From Qipengyuania vulgaris (GTDB lineage: Bacteria > Pseudomonadota > Alphaproteobacteria > Sphingomonadales > Sphingomonadaceae): a stretch of 64,000 bases of DNA. Below are positions 24,139 through 32,684 of this stretch, piece after piece. Every line of letters begins with the position of its first letter. Position 1 is the stretch's first letter. The position numbers were made by a program, and so were the translations under genes. The stretch is taken from assembly GCF_009827325.1 (NCBI RefSeq), contig NZ_WTYC01000001.1:248001-312000 (forward strand). Direction: 5' to 3'. The notes beneath the pieces were generated by a model. That model was not told the DNA's origin. It did no database searches and worked only from the letters and a program-made list of their open reading frames with translations.

Positions 24139-25344
24139 ATGCGATTACAGCCGTCATTCCTCTCCCGCGATAACGGACCGCTCTACGGCGTGAGCGCCAT
24201 CCTGCTTGCTGCCTTCATCGCCCTGGCAGTGCTTGGGGGACCGAAGGGCTCGGCGACATCCCGGATCACTGACCCATCGCTCGGCGAAACCACGAGGAAT
24301 GAGCCCTTGCCGGCCACCGCCGATCTCCCTGCCGCGGCAGACGACACGGTCGTACTCTCGCGCCTTTCCCCGGACGAAGCGCGGGCTCGCAATGCGGTGA
24401 TCGAATTCGCTGCCGTCGGACCCGGCAACCCGCGCCCCTTTGCCTTCCGTGGTTCCTCCGCGGACAGGATACGCGCACGCGACTGTCTTGCTTTGGCTGG
24501 CATGGCAGAGGCCGGTGGCGGCGACGGCGACCAGCGTGCGGTCATGCAGGTCATCCTCAACCGCGTGCGCCACCCGGCCTTTTCCAATTCGGTATGCGGC
24601 GTGGTCTTCGAAGGATCTCAGCGCCCGACCGGGTGTCAGTTCAGCTTCACCTGTGACGGCTCCCTTGCACGCAGGTATAGTGAGAGTCTCTGGGACGCAT
24701 CGCGGCAGCGAGCGGAAGAAATGCTTGGCGGGGCCACCTATGCGCCAGTCGGCAACAGCACCCATTTCCATGCCGATTATGTCTATCCTTGGTGGAGCGA
24801 CGAGCTCGACAAGGTGGCCAAGGTCGGCCCGCACATCTTCTTCCGTTGGCGCGGGTTCTGGGGAACTGTGCGGGCCCTTTCCGCCCGCTACAGTGGCGGT
24901 GAACCGGATCCGATGGCGCTACGGGCAACCGCCGTGGCAGTGGCAGCGGCCAACCCTCTTCCCACCTTGCTCGAAAGCGGGACTGCAGTGCGCAGCATCA
25001 CGCAGGAAAAACTGGCGGGCGCCCCGGCGGCTGGTGCCGACGCAGAAGTTTCGCGTTCACCGGGAGCGGGCGTCCATTTCGTGCTGATCTCGCCCACCGA
25101 TGCCCCGTCCGAACTTGTCGATCGTGCACGAGAGCTTTGTTCGGGCGAAGGCTATTGCCGGGTGCAGGGGTGGACCGATGCTGCCAACATTCCTGCCAAG
25201 CTGCCGCTCTCGGAAGACGCCCGGCGCACACTGCGTTTCAGCTTTGTGGCGGGAGCCGCCGGCGGAAGCGAAGCAACATTCTTCGATTGCCGTATGTTCG
25301 CCGCATCGGCCACCGGCACCTGCCTGCCGAACGCGAGGCCGTAA
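24139..25344 (+). CDS. Cell wall hydrolase, SleB-like (Hydrolase_2)
   Basis: A 401-residue protein with an N-terminal membrane anchor at about residues 17-33. A SleB-type hydrolase domain follows at about residues 113-235: RDCLALAGMAEAGGGDGDQR with the likely catalytic Glu, VILNRVRHPAFSNSVCGVVF, GCQFSFTCDG and THFHADYVYPWW. SleB-like enzymes cleave peptidoglycan as lytic transglycosylases. The C-terminal 130 residues are unassigned but include two cysteine pairs (ELCSGEGYC; FFDCRMFAASATGTC). It is probably anchored in the inner membrane facing the periplasm. Confidence 0.87.
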   Translation: MRLQPSFLSRDNGPLYGVSAILLAAFIALAVLGGPKGSATSRITDPSLGETTRNEPLPATADLPAAADDTVVLSRLSPDEARARNAVIEFAAVGPGNPRPFAFRGSSADRIRARDCLALAGMAEAGGGDGDQRAVMQVILNRVRHPAFSNSVCGVVFEGSQRPTGCQFSFTCDGSLARRYSESLWDASRQRAEEMLGGATYAPVGNSTHFHADYVYPWWSDELDKVAKVGPHIFFRWRGFWGTVRALSARYSGGEPDPMALRATAVAVAAANPLPTLLESGTAVRSITQEKLAGAPAAGADAEVSRSPGAGVHFVLISPTDAPSELVDRARELCSGEGYCRVQGWTDAANIPAKLPLSEDARRTLRFSFVAGAAGGSEATFFDCRMFAASATGTCLPNARP

Positions 25345-25401
25345 CGGATTTTGCCGGGGTCGCCGACTGCGCTAATCCTCTCCCCCACCCAAGGAGAGAA
25401 T

Positions 25402-26094
25402 ATGAGCGGCAGCCCTGACCAGCCCTATGACGAAATCGTGCGAAGCCGCCGCAGCATTCGCGGCTATCTGGACAAACCCGTCCCGCGCGAATTGATCGAG
25501 GAAGTGCTGGCGCTCGCAATGCGTTCGCCCACATCGATGAATACGCAGCCCTGGCATTTCCATGTCATCACCGGCGAGCCGCTGGATCAGATCCGCAGGG
25601 GCAATACCGAGCGGATTCTTGCAGGTGAGCCGGACAGCCGCGAGTTCCGCCGGGGCGAACCCTTTGCCGGCGTGCACCGCGAGCGGCAGATCGGTGTCGC
25701 CAAACAGCTCTTCGAAGCGATGGGAATTGCGCGTGAAGACAAGGAGGCCCGTCAGGACTGGGTGCTGCGCGGCTTCCGCCAGTTCGACGCACCGGTCTGC
25801 GTAATCGTCACATATGACCGCGAACTCTCCGGCAGCGACGATACCGCGTTCGATTGCGGGGCGGTCACAACCTCTCTCGTCAACGCCGCCTGGTCCCGCG
25901 GGCTTGGCTGCGTGATCAACAGCCAAGGCATCATGCAAAGCCCCGTCGTCCGCGAACATGCCGGGATCCCCGACGACCAGGTAATCATGAAAGCCGTCGC
26001 CATGGGCTGGCCGGACGAGAGCTTTCCTGCCAATGCCGTGATCAGCAAGCGCAAGAATGTCGACCAGGCAGCGCGGTTCGTGGGGTTTGAATGA
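25402..26094 (+). CDS. Nitroreductase family FMN oxidoreductase
   Basis: A 230-residue protein with the FMN-binding N-terminus RSRRSIRGYLDKPV, AMRSPTSMNTQPWHFHVITG, and the C-terminal GLGCVINSQG and AVAMGWPDESFPANAV segments of the nitroreductase/BluB superfamily. The start is the ATG at 25402, preceded at good distance by AAGGAGAG (25391-25398); an upstream in-frame start at 25351 lacks this. Its stop overlaps the next gene (ATGA). The natural substrate is unknown. Confidence 0.92.
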   Translation: MSGSPDQPYDEIVRSRRSIRGYLDKPVPRELIEEVLALAMRSPTSMNTQPWHFHVITGEPLDQIRRGNTERILAGEPDSREFRRGEPFAGVHRERQIGVAKQLFEAMGIAREDKEARQDWVLRGFRQFDAPVCVIVTYDRELSGSDDTAFDCGAVTTSLVNAAWSRGLGCVINSQGIMQSPVVREHAGIPDDQVIMKAVAMGWPDESFPANAVISKRKNVDQAARFVGFE

Positions 26095-26864
26095 GCGATA
26101 GACTGATCGATTTCGGCGACGGCTTCTGGTCCGTGCGTGGAAGTTTCCGCATCGGCGGGCTGTTCGATATCGGTACGCAATGTGCCCTTGTCCGGCTCGC
26201 GTCAGGCAATTTCGTCTTTCTCGACAGCTATCCGCTTGATGACGAGATCCGTGCGCGGGTCGACGCGCTGACCGATGGCGGTGCCAAGGTCGAGGCGATC
26301 CTCAACCTGCACCCCTTTCACACGGTCCACTGCGAATGGATGCATGAGGCTTTCCCGAACGCGGTTCTCTACGGCACTGCCCGGCACCATGAAGTTCTTC
26401 CCGACCTGCCGTGGTCCGACACCCGCTGCGAACAGGACGAGCTAGCGCAGAAATATTCGGCTGACTTCGATTTTTCCGTGCCCGCTGGAGTGCCGCTGGT
26501 TTGCGAAGACGACAGCGTGCATTTCTCCTCCATCCTTGCCTTTCACCCGGCGAGCGGGACGATCCATGTCGACGATACCTTCGTCTATCTGCGCAAGGGC
26601 TTTCCGCTCTCGCTGCTTCCCTTCACCGATCGCTTCGGGTTTCACCCCACGCTAGCCAAGGCGTTGCATCCGCAAGGCGGAGCAGCTGACGAATTCCGCG
26701 AATGGGCGATCAAACTCGGTGTCGAATGGGCCGAGGCCCGCCGGATCGCCGCCGCACACAATGCGGTTCTCACGCTCGACCGGAAGAAGCTGCCCGACCT
26801 GATCGGCGAAGCCTTAGGGCGGGTGGCTCCGGTGCTCGAAAAGCATCGCGCCAAACACAGCTGA
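26091..26864 (+). CDS. Metallo-beta-lactamase-fold-like protein of unknown function
   Basis: A 257-residue protein starting at the ATG that overlaps the nitroreductase stop. The pattern FVFLDSYPLDDEIRARVDAL, EAILNLHPFHTVHCEWMHEA, FPNAVLYGTARHH and IHVDDTFVYL follows the strand order of MBL-fold proteins, but the classic HxHxDH site is reduced to HPFHTVH. It may be a DUF4336-like or degenerate MBL protein, so metal binding is uncertain. Coupling to the nitroreductase suggests a shared redox or detoxification role (inference). Confidence 0.7.
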   Translation: MSDRLIDFGDGFWSVRGSFRIGGLFDIGTQCALVRLASGNFVFLDSYPLDDEIRARVDALTDGGAKVEAILNLHPFHTVHCEWMHEAFPNAVLYGTARHHEVLPDLPWSDTRCEQDELAQKYSADFDFSVPAGVPLVCEDDSVHFSSILAFHPASGTIHVDDTFVYLRKGFPLSLLPFTDRFGFHPTLAKALHPQGGAADEFREWAIKLGVEWAEARRIAAAHNAVLTLDRKKLPDLIGEALGRVAPVLEKHRAKHS

Positions 26865-27114
26865 TATCAGCAGGGTTCGCATCGAATTTTTCGAGTCGTC
26901 TGTTCTGCCTATTTTCGGCAGATCAGCCCCGCGTCTGGCCGAAGAAGGCCGAATAGTTTTTCCGCTCGCAGCCGCCCGGTAACGGCCTGACCACCACCGG
27001 TTACCCCCATGCGGCGAATGCATTTTGCATTAACTCAAAATTCATGTGCAGAGCGCGAAGCGGCCCTCCCCATTGCCCGGAAATCCCCCCTCCCGGCAGC
27101 AAGCGGAGAGTATT
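26865..27114. other. Intergenic region without recognised features
   Basis: A 250-base gap between the MBL-like gene and the Thr-rich exported protein. I see no RNA gene or strong terminator. The last 15 bases hold the ribosome-binding site AAGCGGAGAG of the downstream gene. Confidence 0.6.
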
Positions 27115-27495
27115 ATGAAGAAGAACATTCTCTTGATCGCCAGCGGCTCGTTCATGGCGCTGCACGGCGTATCTGCAGCGGCGCAGGAAACGCCCCCGGC
27201 TGACACCACCGTCGAGACCGAGACCACCACAGCCACGCCGACGGCCAATGGCAAAGGCGCGGTCGTCACGCGCGAAAAGACCACCACGACCACTACGACG
27301 GATATGGGCGAGGTCGAGACCGAGATCGATTCCATGCAGTCGGTCGAAGCGCCCTCCGGGAATAGCACGACGGTCGAGCGCACCACGGACGCGGATGGCA
27401 AGACCACCACGACGGTCGATCATTCCAAGATGGATCATTCGGGTCACAAAAAGGACGATAGCGAAGAGACTGACGACGAGCCGGAAGCCAACTGA
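27115..27495 (+). CDS. Exported Thr/Glu-rich protein of unknown function
   Basis: A 126-residue protein with a signal peptide (MKKNILLIASGSFMALHGVS, then AAAQ). The mature part is low complexity: runs of Thr with Glu, Val and Lys (TTVETETTTATPT, EKTTTTTTTDMGE), then a His/Asp/Glu-rich end (HSKMDHSGHKKDDSEETDDE) that could bind metal ions. The start is supported by AAGCGGAGAG upstream. The mature chain is probably disordered in the periplasm. No family assignment. Confidence 0.7.
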   Translation: MKKNILLIASGSFMALHGVSAAAQETPPADTTVETETTTATPTANGKGAVVTREKTTTTTTTDMGEVETEIDSMQSVEAPSGNSTTVERTTDADGKTTTTVDHSKMDHSGHKKDDSEETDDEPEAN

Positions 27496-27568
27496 GCTTC
27501 CAGCAACAACTAGGGACGCCTTTCTCTCCCTCCCCCAACAGGCGTTCCGGCCGGACCTCTCACCGGCT

Positions 27569-27598
27569 AGCGGCCCGCGCAGAAATGTGCGGGCCGCT
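27569..27598. terminator. Bidirectional intrinsic terminator
   Basis: A 10-bp perfect stem AGCGGCCCGC / GCGGGCCGCT with a 10-nt loop, followed by TTT on the plus strand. It lies between the convergent Thr-rich gene and the decarboxylase gene. Confidence 0.85.
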
Positions 27599-27639
27599 TT
27601 CGCGTCAGCACCGGATAGGAAATGGCGAGGAGCCGGAGC

Positions 27640-28842
27640 TCAGCGCAGGCTCACCACATTGTCCGCCGCAGGACGTGCACGGCTGCCATCGTAGAGGCTC
27701 GCCATCGGTTCGTCGGTCACGATGATCCGTTCGGCAGCACCGAAACCGTTGAAATCGGTTTTCATCGCCGCACCGTAGGCACCGAGCATACCAATCTCGA
27801 CATAATCACCCGCCTGGATATCTTCGGGCAGGGCAAAAGGACCGGGCATGTAATCGGCATCGTCGCAGGTCGGGCCGTAGAACGCGAAATCCATCGCGGG
27901 CTTGATGAGATCGTCTTCCAGCGCACGGACGGGGAATTTCCAGTCCACATGCGCGGCATCGAACAGCGCACCATAGGCCCCGTCGTTGATGTAGAGTTCC
28001 TCTCCGCGGCGCTTCTCCACCTTTACTACCAGGCTGCTGTATTCGGCGCACAGCGCACGGCCGGGTTCGCACCACAGTTCAGCGTTATAGGCGATCGGCA
28101 GTGCGTAGAAGTGCTGGTGGATGATCTTGAAGTAATCTTCCAGCGGCGGCGGCTCCATCCCCGGATAGACGCTGGGGAAGCCCCCACCCACGTCGATCAT
28201 GTCGATGACCACCGAAGCTTCGGCAATGGCCGCGCGTGTACGGTCCAGGGCCTGGACATAGGCAAAGGGGCTCATCGCCTGGCTGCCGACGTGGAAGCAC
28301 ACGCCGAGCCAGTCCGCATACTGGCGGCTTTCCTGCAGCAGCGCCGGTCCTTCGGTGAGATCGCAGCCGAATTTGCTGGCAAGGCTCAGCGCCGCGTGTT
28401 CCGACGATACGCGCAGACGCACGCAGAGGCGCAGGTCGGTTGCCTCGCTGCCGTCATCGGCACGGGTAGCATCGACGATCTTGGCCAGCTCCTCGCTCGA
28501 ATCGAGGCTGAATGTCTTCACGCCGTGTTTGAAATAGGCCTCGCGGATCGCGCCCGGCGATTTGACCGGATGCATGAAGCACAGCGTCGCCTCGGGCAGC
28601 ACCGAACGCACCATGCGCACTTCGGCGATGGAAGCGACATCGTAATGCGTCACACCATTATCCCACAGGATCTGCACGAGATCGGGCGAGGGATTGGCCT
28701 TCACCGCATAGAGCGACTTGCCCGGAAATTTCTCCACGAAGAAACGGGCAGCGCGCGCCGCGGCATGCGGGCGGTTGAGAATAATGGGTTCGTCGGGCGC
28801 GAGCGCGCGAACTACGGACCGGGCGTCAGGAAAATGCTGCAA
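27640..28842 (-). CDS. Ornithine/lysine decarboxylase-type PLP enzyme (alanine racemase fold)
   Basis: Fold-III PLP decarboxylase, about 400 residues, making putrescine and possibly cadaverine. The PLP lysine is in SLYAVKANPSPDL; ELWCEPGRALCAE is the phosphate-binding region; the active-site cysteine loop is GPTCDDAD near the C-terminus. I choose the TTG at 28842 (MQHFPDARSVV), preceded by AGGGGG at 9 bases. A TTG at 28887 is in frame but lies inside the structured leader. The gene follows a CASDC gene on the same strand, so the product feeds the spermidine pathway. A leader with an upstream ORF precedes it. Confidence 0.9.
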   Translation of the reverse strand: MQHFPDARSVVRALAPDEPIILNRPHAAARAARFFVEKFPGKSLYAVKANPSPDLVQILWDNGVTHYDVASIAEVRMVRSVLPEATLCFMHPVKSPGAIREAYFKHGVKTFSLDSSEELAKIVDATRADDGSEATDLRLCVRLRVSSEHAALSLASKFGCDLTEGPALLQESRQYADWLGVCFHVGSQAMSPFAYVQALDRTRAAIAEASVVIDMIDVGGGFPSVYPGMEPPPLEDYFKIIHQHFYALPIAYNAELWCEPGRALCAEYSSLVVKVEKRRGEELYINDGAYGALFDAAHVDWKFPVRALEDDLIKPAMDFAFYGPTCDDADYMPGPFALPEDIQAGDYVEIGMLGAYGAAMKTDFNGFGAAERIIVTDEPMASLYDGSRARPAADNVVSLR

Positions 28843-28848
28843 CTCAAG

Positions 28849-28951
28849 GGACCCCCTAAACGGTCCTTGCGGACCATGAAACGACAAGCTGCCTTGCGGT
28901 TAGGAAGTCCCCTTGGGGCAGCGGGAGCGGCGCATATAAATTGTCGGTCAT
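28849..28951 (-). promoter_or_regulatory. Decarboxylase mRNA leader with uORF and alternative hairpins
   Basis: A 31-codon upstream ORF begins at the ATG at 28951 and ends TAG at 28856-28858, overlapping the AGGGGG ribosome-binding site of the decarboxylase. Hairpin A pairs GGTCC (28875-28871) with GGACC (28866-28862) over a GCAA tetraloop. Hairpin B pairs that same GGACC with GGTCC (28853-28849), enclosing the ribosome-binding site. The two are mutually exclusive. A further stem GCTGCC/GGCAGC spans 28922-28888. Alphaproteobacterial ornithine decarboxylase genes are known to have a conserved leader motif (speF); whether this is a member was not tested. Confidence 0.55.
28856..28951 (-). CDS. 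Putative 31-residue leader peptide
   Basis: Reads MTDNLYAPLPLPQGDFLTAR and then QLVVSWSARTV before TAG. It has no clear ribosome-binding site but an ATG, and it spans hairpin A at its 3' end. Ribosomes finishing this frame would stop on the decarboxylase ribosome-binding site. A polyamine- or ornithine-dependent stall is a hypothesis only. Confidence 0.4.
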   Translation of the reverse strand: MTDNLYAPLPLPQGDFLTARQLVVSWSARTV

Positions 28952-29029
28952 GAAACGCAAGTGAATATGTGACTCGAAATCCGCAAGTTTGCGCGGGTCG
29001 CAAAGAGCCTGAGTTGCGGCGGGACGCAC

Positions 29030-30208
29030 CTAGCTCAACCGGTCGCGGAAGGTCTCGTACCCGAATTCCTTCACCAGCTCGAGCTGGTCGGTGTCGCTGT
29101 CCCACATCCAGATGCTCGGCAATTGCACGCCGTTGAAGGTGTTGGTCTTCACCATGGAATAATGCGCCTGGTCGAGGAAGGCGACGCGCTTGCCGATCTC
29201 TGCGCCGCCGGGGATTCGGTAATCGCCGATCACATCGCCGGCGAGGCAGGAAGGGCCGCCGATGCGCACCTCCGGGGTGCCATGGTCGACGGCCTCACCC
29301 AGCATCGCCGGGCGATAGGGTGCCTCGATCACGTCGGGCATGTGGCAAGTGGCGGAGATATCGGCGACAGCGACGGGCACGCCGTTGAATCCGGTATCGA
29401 GGATCGTGCCGATGAGGATGCCTGCATCGAGCGCGACCGCCTCGCCGGGCTCGAGATAGATCTCCGCGCCCGTATCTTCCTTCGCATCGCGCAGGAATTC
29501 GATCAGTTCCTCGCGCTGGTAATCGGCGCGGGTGATATGATGGCCCCCGCCCATGTTGATCCATTTGAGCTGGCCGAACCACGGTTCGATCGCGTCGAAT
29601 ACGCGGTCCCATGTCCTCAGCAGCGGCTCGAGGTCCTGCTCGCACAGATTATGGAAATGGATGCCCTCGACATGCTCCATAATCTCGGGCGTCAGCTGGT
29701 CGATCGGAAAGCCGAGACGGCTGCCGGGACTGGACGGGTCGTAACGCGGCACCTCGCCGGTCGGCACCTGCGGATTGATGCGCAGGCCGGTGCCGAAATC
29801 CTGCCCGCTCGCCCGCGCATTCTCGAGGATCAGCGCGGCGCGTTGCATCTGGCCCGGCGAATTGAAGATCACATGGTCTGACAGGCGGCAGACCTCTTCC
29901 AGTTCCTCGGGCTTGTAGGCGGCGGAATAGGTGGCGATCTCGCCATCGTAATACTCGCTCGCCAGCCGCGCTTCCCACAGGCCCGATGTGCACACGCCGT
30001 CCAAATATTCGCCAATGATCGGCGCCGCGCTCCACATGGAAAAAGCCTTGAGTGCGGACAGCACCTTGATGTCCGCCTCGTCCCGGATCTCGGCCAGCAC
30101 CTGGCAATTGGCGCGCAGCTTGGCTGCGTCCACCACGAAGGCGGGGCTGTCGACACGGGTGAGATCGAATTGGGCGAAGGCGCCCGGATCGCCGGCTTTG
30201 GTTTCCAT
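29030..30208 (-). CDS. nspC: Carboxy(nor)spermidine decarboxylase
   Basis: Fold-III PLP decarboxylase of 392 residues that removes CO2 from carboxyspermidine (or carboxynorspermidine). The PLP lysine is in VLSALKAFSMW; the text CTSGLWEARLASEYY, FHNLCEQDLEPLL, KWINMGGGHHIT and GGPSCLAGD is characteristic of NspC/CASDC and differs from ornithine decarboxylases. It lies between a decarboxylase gene and an NHL-repeat lipoprotein gene, with the matching dehydrogenase upstream. Together they form the spermidine route from putrescine and aspartate semialdehyde. Confidence 0.94.
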   Translation of the reverse strand: METKAGDPGAFAQFDLTRVDSPAFVVDAAKLRANCQVLAEIRDEADIKVLSALKAFSMWSAAPIIGEYLDGVCTSGLWEARLASEYYDGEIATYSAAYKPEELEEVCRLSDHVIFNSPGQMQRAALILENARASGQDFGTGLRINPQVPTGEVPRYDPSSPGSRLGFPIDQLTPEIMEHVEGIHFHNLCEQDLEPLLRTWDRVFDAIEPWFGQLKWINMGGGHHITRADYQREELIEFLRDAKEDTGAEIYLEPGEAVALDAGILIGTILDTGFNGVPVAVADISATCHMPDVIEAPYRPAMLGEAVDHGTPEVRIGGPSCLAGDVIGDYRIPGGAEIGKRVAFLDQAHYSMVKTNTFNGVQLPSIWMWDSDTDQLELVKEFGYETFRDRLS

Positions 30209-30252
30209 GGCCGCGCATCTAGGGCGGCTCGGCCCCGAGCGAAAGGGTCAAG

Positions 30253-31254
30253 TCAGTCTTCGGTGACGACTCCGGCGCTCGCCAGCTCGAACTTCACCAC
30301 GCGGCTGGACCGGTTATCGACAACATAGACGCTGCCGTCCCGCCCCACGGCGACATCATGCCCGAGGCTCACCCCGGTGCGCGGGTCGAGGCCGATATCG
30401 AAGACACGCTCCAGCGCGCCGTCCGAGCGGTAGAGGCGGCCGATAGCGCCGAAACGGTCGAGCATGTCGCGGCCCTCCACTACCAGCACGTAACCGCTGC
30501 CGATCGGCTTGACGGCATAGGGATGGCCAGTCTGACCAGCTCGAAATTCGTCCAGCGGTTCGCCCTCGAGAGATAGCACCTGCACCCGCGCATTCTCGCG
30601 GTCGGCGACATAGATACGCTCGTCATCCGCCGCGATACCGTGCGGCAGGTCGAATTCACCTGCACCGTCGCCCGCTTCGCCCCATTGCTCGAGAAAATTG
30701 CCCTCGCGGTCGAACACGGCGATGCGGCCGTTGGTATAGCCATCGGCAACCAGCACCCGGCCTTGCGAAAAGGCGACGTCGGTGGGGCGGCCAAAATGGC
30801 TCTCATCCTCGCCGGCCACGCCGCGTTCTCCCAGCACCAGTTCCTGGGTGCCGTCATGGCTGAAACGGAAGACCTGCTCGCGCCCCACATCGGTGATCCA
30901 GACATTGTCGTCCTCGTCGACCGAAAGCCCGTGCGGCATGACGAAGTCGCCCGCGCCCCACTTGCCCAGCAATTTGCCATTGGCGGCAAACATGAAGACG
31001 GTCGGATCGGCGATGGGCTCGGCCGGGAACGGCTCTTCCCACTCACGGCCCGCCCGATGAAGCACGAAGATATGGCCGTGGCTGTCCACATCGACAGCCG
31101 AAGGCTCGCCGAAAACAGCGCTTTCCGGAATATCCGGCCAGCCCTCGACTACCTCGACTGCGGGAGCTTCCTCGCGAGCAGGATTGCCCCCGCTGCAGGA
31201 AGCCAGGATCAATCCCGCCGCAAGGACGAGCGACCTAGAAATCGACCGGGCCAT
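30253..31254 (-). CDS. NHL-repeat lipoprotein, peptidyl-amidoglycolate lyase-like
   Basis: A 333-residue protein with a lipoprotein signal peptide (LVLAAGLILASC, lipobox LASC) and a six-bladed propeller built from NHL repeats: VMPHGLSVDEDDNVWITDVG, VFRFSHDGTQELVLGERG, FDLPHGIAADDERIYVADR and VSLGHDVAVGRDGSVYVVD. It resembles bacterial proteins annotated as peptidyl-alpha-hydroxyglycine alpha-amidating lyase-like. Lyase activity is not shown, since no monooxygenase partner is nearby. It overlaps the upstream CASDH gene by 20 bases, so it is part of the polyamine operon. Confidence 0.85.
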   Translation of the reverse strand: MARSISRSLVLAAGLILASCSGGNPAREEAPAVEVVEGWPDIPESAVFGEPSAVDVDSHGHIFVLHRAGREWEEPFPAEPIADPTVFMFAANGKLLGKWGAGDFVMPHGLSVDEDDNVWITDVGREQVFRFSHDGTQELVLGERGVAGEDESHFGRPTDVAFSQGRVLVADGYTNGRIAVFDREGNFLEQWGEAGDGAGEFDLPHGIAADDERIYVADRENARVQVLSLEGEPLDEFRAGQTGHPYAVKPIGSGYVLVVEGRDMLDRFGAIGRLYRSDGALERVFDIGLDPRTGVSLGHDVAVGRDGSVYVVDNRSSRVVKFELASAGVVTED

Positions 31255-32446
31255 CCAGTTCCTTGACCTGCCACGGAAGGCCGTGATCGTTCAGCATGTC
31301 CATGAACGGATCGGGGTCCATTTCTTCCATGTTGAAGACGCCGTCACCTTCCCACTTGCCGGTGACCATCATGGCCGATCCGATCATCGCGGGCACGCCG
31401 GTGGTGTAGGAAACAGCCTGGTTGCCGGTTTCCTCGTAAGCCGCCTCATGGCTGCAGATATTGTTGATGTAGAAGGTCTTCTCGCCCGATCCGTCGAGCG
31501 CCTCACCCGTGGCGATCACGCCGATATTGGTGTTGCCCTTGGTCGTTTCGCCCAGCGTTTCGGGCTTGGGCAGCACTGCGGCGAGGAACTGGAGCGGGAT
31601 GATGTCCTTGCCCTGATAGCGCACCGGATCGATGCGGGTCATGCCGACGTTCTGCAGCACGGTCAGGTGCTTGATGTATTCATCCCCGAAGGTCATCCAG
31701 AAGCGCGCACGCTCCATCTCCGGGTTGAACTTGGCGAGGCTTTCCAGCTCTTCGTGATACATCATGTACATGTTCTTGGGCCCGACGGCTTCGAAGTCGA
31801 ATTCGACCTTCTTGCCCATTGCCGGGGTTTCGACGAACTCGCCGTTTTCCCAGTGACGTGCAGGCGCGGTCACTTCGCGGATGTTGATTTCCGGGTTGAA
31901 GTTGGTGGCAAAGGCCTGGCCGTGATCGCCGCCGTTGCAGTCGAGAATGTCGAGCTGGCGGATGGTCTTCAGCTTGTGCTTCTTCAGCCACATGGTGAAG
32001 ACGCTGGTCACGCCGGGATCGAAGCCCGAACCCAGCAGCGCCATGAGGCCTGCTTCCTTGAAGCGGTCATGATAGGCCCACTGCCAGTGGTATTCGAACT
32101 TGGCCTCGTCCTTGGGTTCGTAATTCGCCGTATCGAGATAACTTACGCCCGCTTCGAGGCAGGCGTCCATTATGGGCAGGTCCTGATAGGGAAGCGCGAG
32201 ATTGACGACGAGGCTCGGCTGCACCTTCCTGATAAGGTTCACCATCGCGGGCACTTCTTCCGCGTCGATCTCGTAGGTCGCCACGTCGACACCGGTGCGC
32301 TCTTTCACGCTCTTGGCGATCGTATCGCACTTGCTCTTGGTGCGGCTGGCGAGATGGATATCGGTGAAGATATCTTTGTTCATCGCCATCTTGTGAACGC
32401 AGACCGAGCTGACGCCGCCCGCACCGATGACCAGAACTGTCGACAT
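31235..32446 (-). CDS. Carboxyspermidine dehydrogenase (saccharopine dehydrogenase family)
   Basis: NADPH-dependent enzyme that condenses a diamine with aspartate semialdehyde, 403 residues. The Rossmann motif VLVIGAGGVSSVCVHKMA lies at the N-terminus; NLALPYQDLPIMDACLEAGV, YLDTANYEP and LLGSGFDPGVTSVF follow the saccharopine-dehydrogenase pattern. Length and linkage with nspC favour carboxy(nor)spermidine dehydrogenase over saccharopine dehydrogenase. First gene of the polyamine operon; the upstream 214 bases are non-coding and presumably contain the promoter. Confidence 0.93.
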   Translation of the reverse strand: MSTVLVIGAGGVSSVCVHKMAMNKDIFTDIHLASRTKSKCDTIAKSVKERTGVDVATYEIDAEEVPAMVNLIRKVQPSLVVNLALPYQDLPIMDACLEAGVSYLDTANYEPKDEAKFEYHWQWAYHDRFKEAGLMALLGSGFDPGVTSVFTMWLKKHKLKTIRQLDILDCNGGDHGQAFATNFNPEINIREVTAPARHWENGEFVETPAMGKKVEFDFEAVGPKNMYMMYHEELESLAKFNPEMERARFWMTFGDEYIKHLTVLQNVGMTRIDPVRYQGKDIIPLQFLAAVLPKPETLGETTKGNTNIGVIATGEALDGSGEKTFYINNICSHEAAYEETGNQAVSYTTGVPAMIGSAMMVTGKWEGDGVFNMEEMDPDPFMDMLNDHGLPWQVKELDGPVDF

Positions 32447-32684
32447 GGATGAAACCTCTTTCCTGAAAATGCGAATCTAGCGCCCCCTAGCGAAATGCGC
32501 AGGCCACGCCAAACGATCCGCTCGCTCCATTTCCTAATGGGCACCGATCAGGCATAGCGCCCGCCATGACCATTGCCCTTCCCACCTCTGCCCTGCATTC
32601 GAAACAGGGCTTTGAACCCGCGAATTTTTTTCACCTTGGACTGTGTAACAGGCGGTCCATGTGTTGCCTGAGAGCGATGAACCG

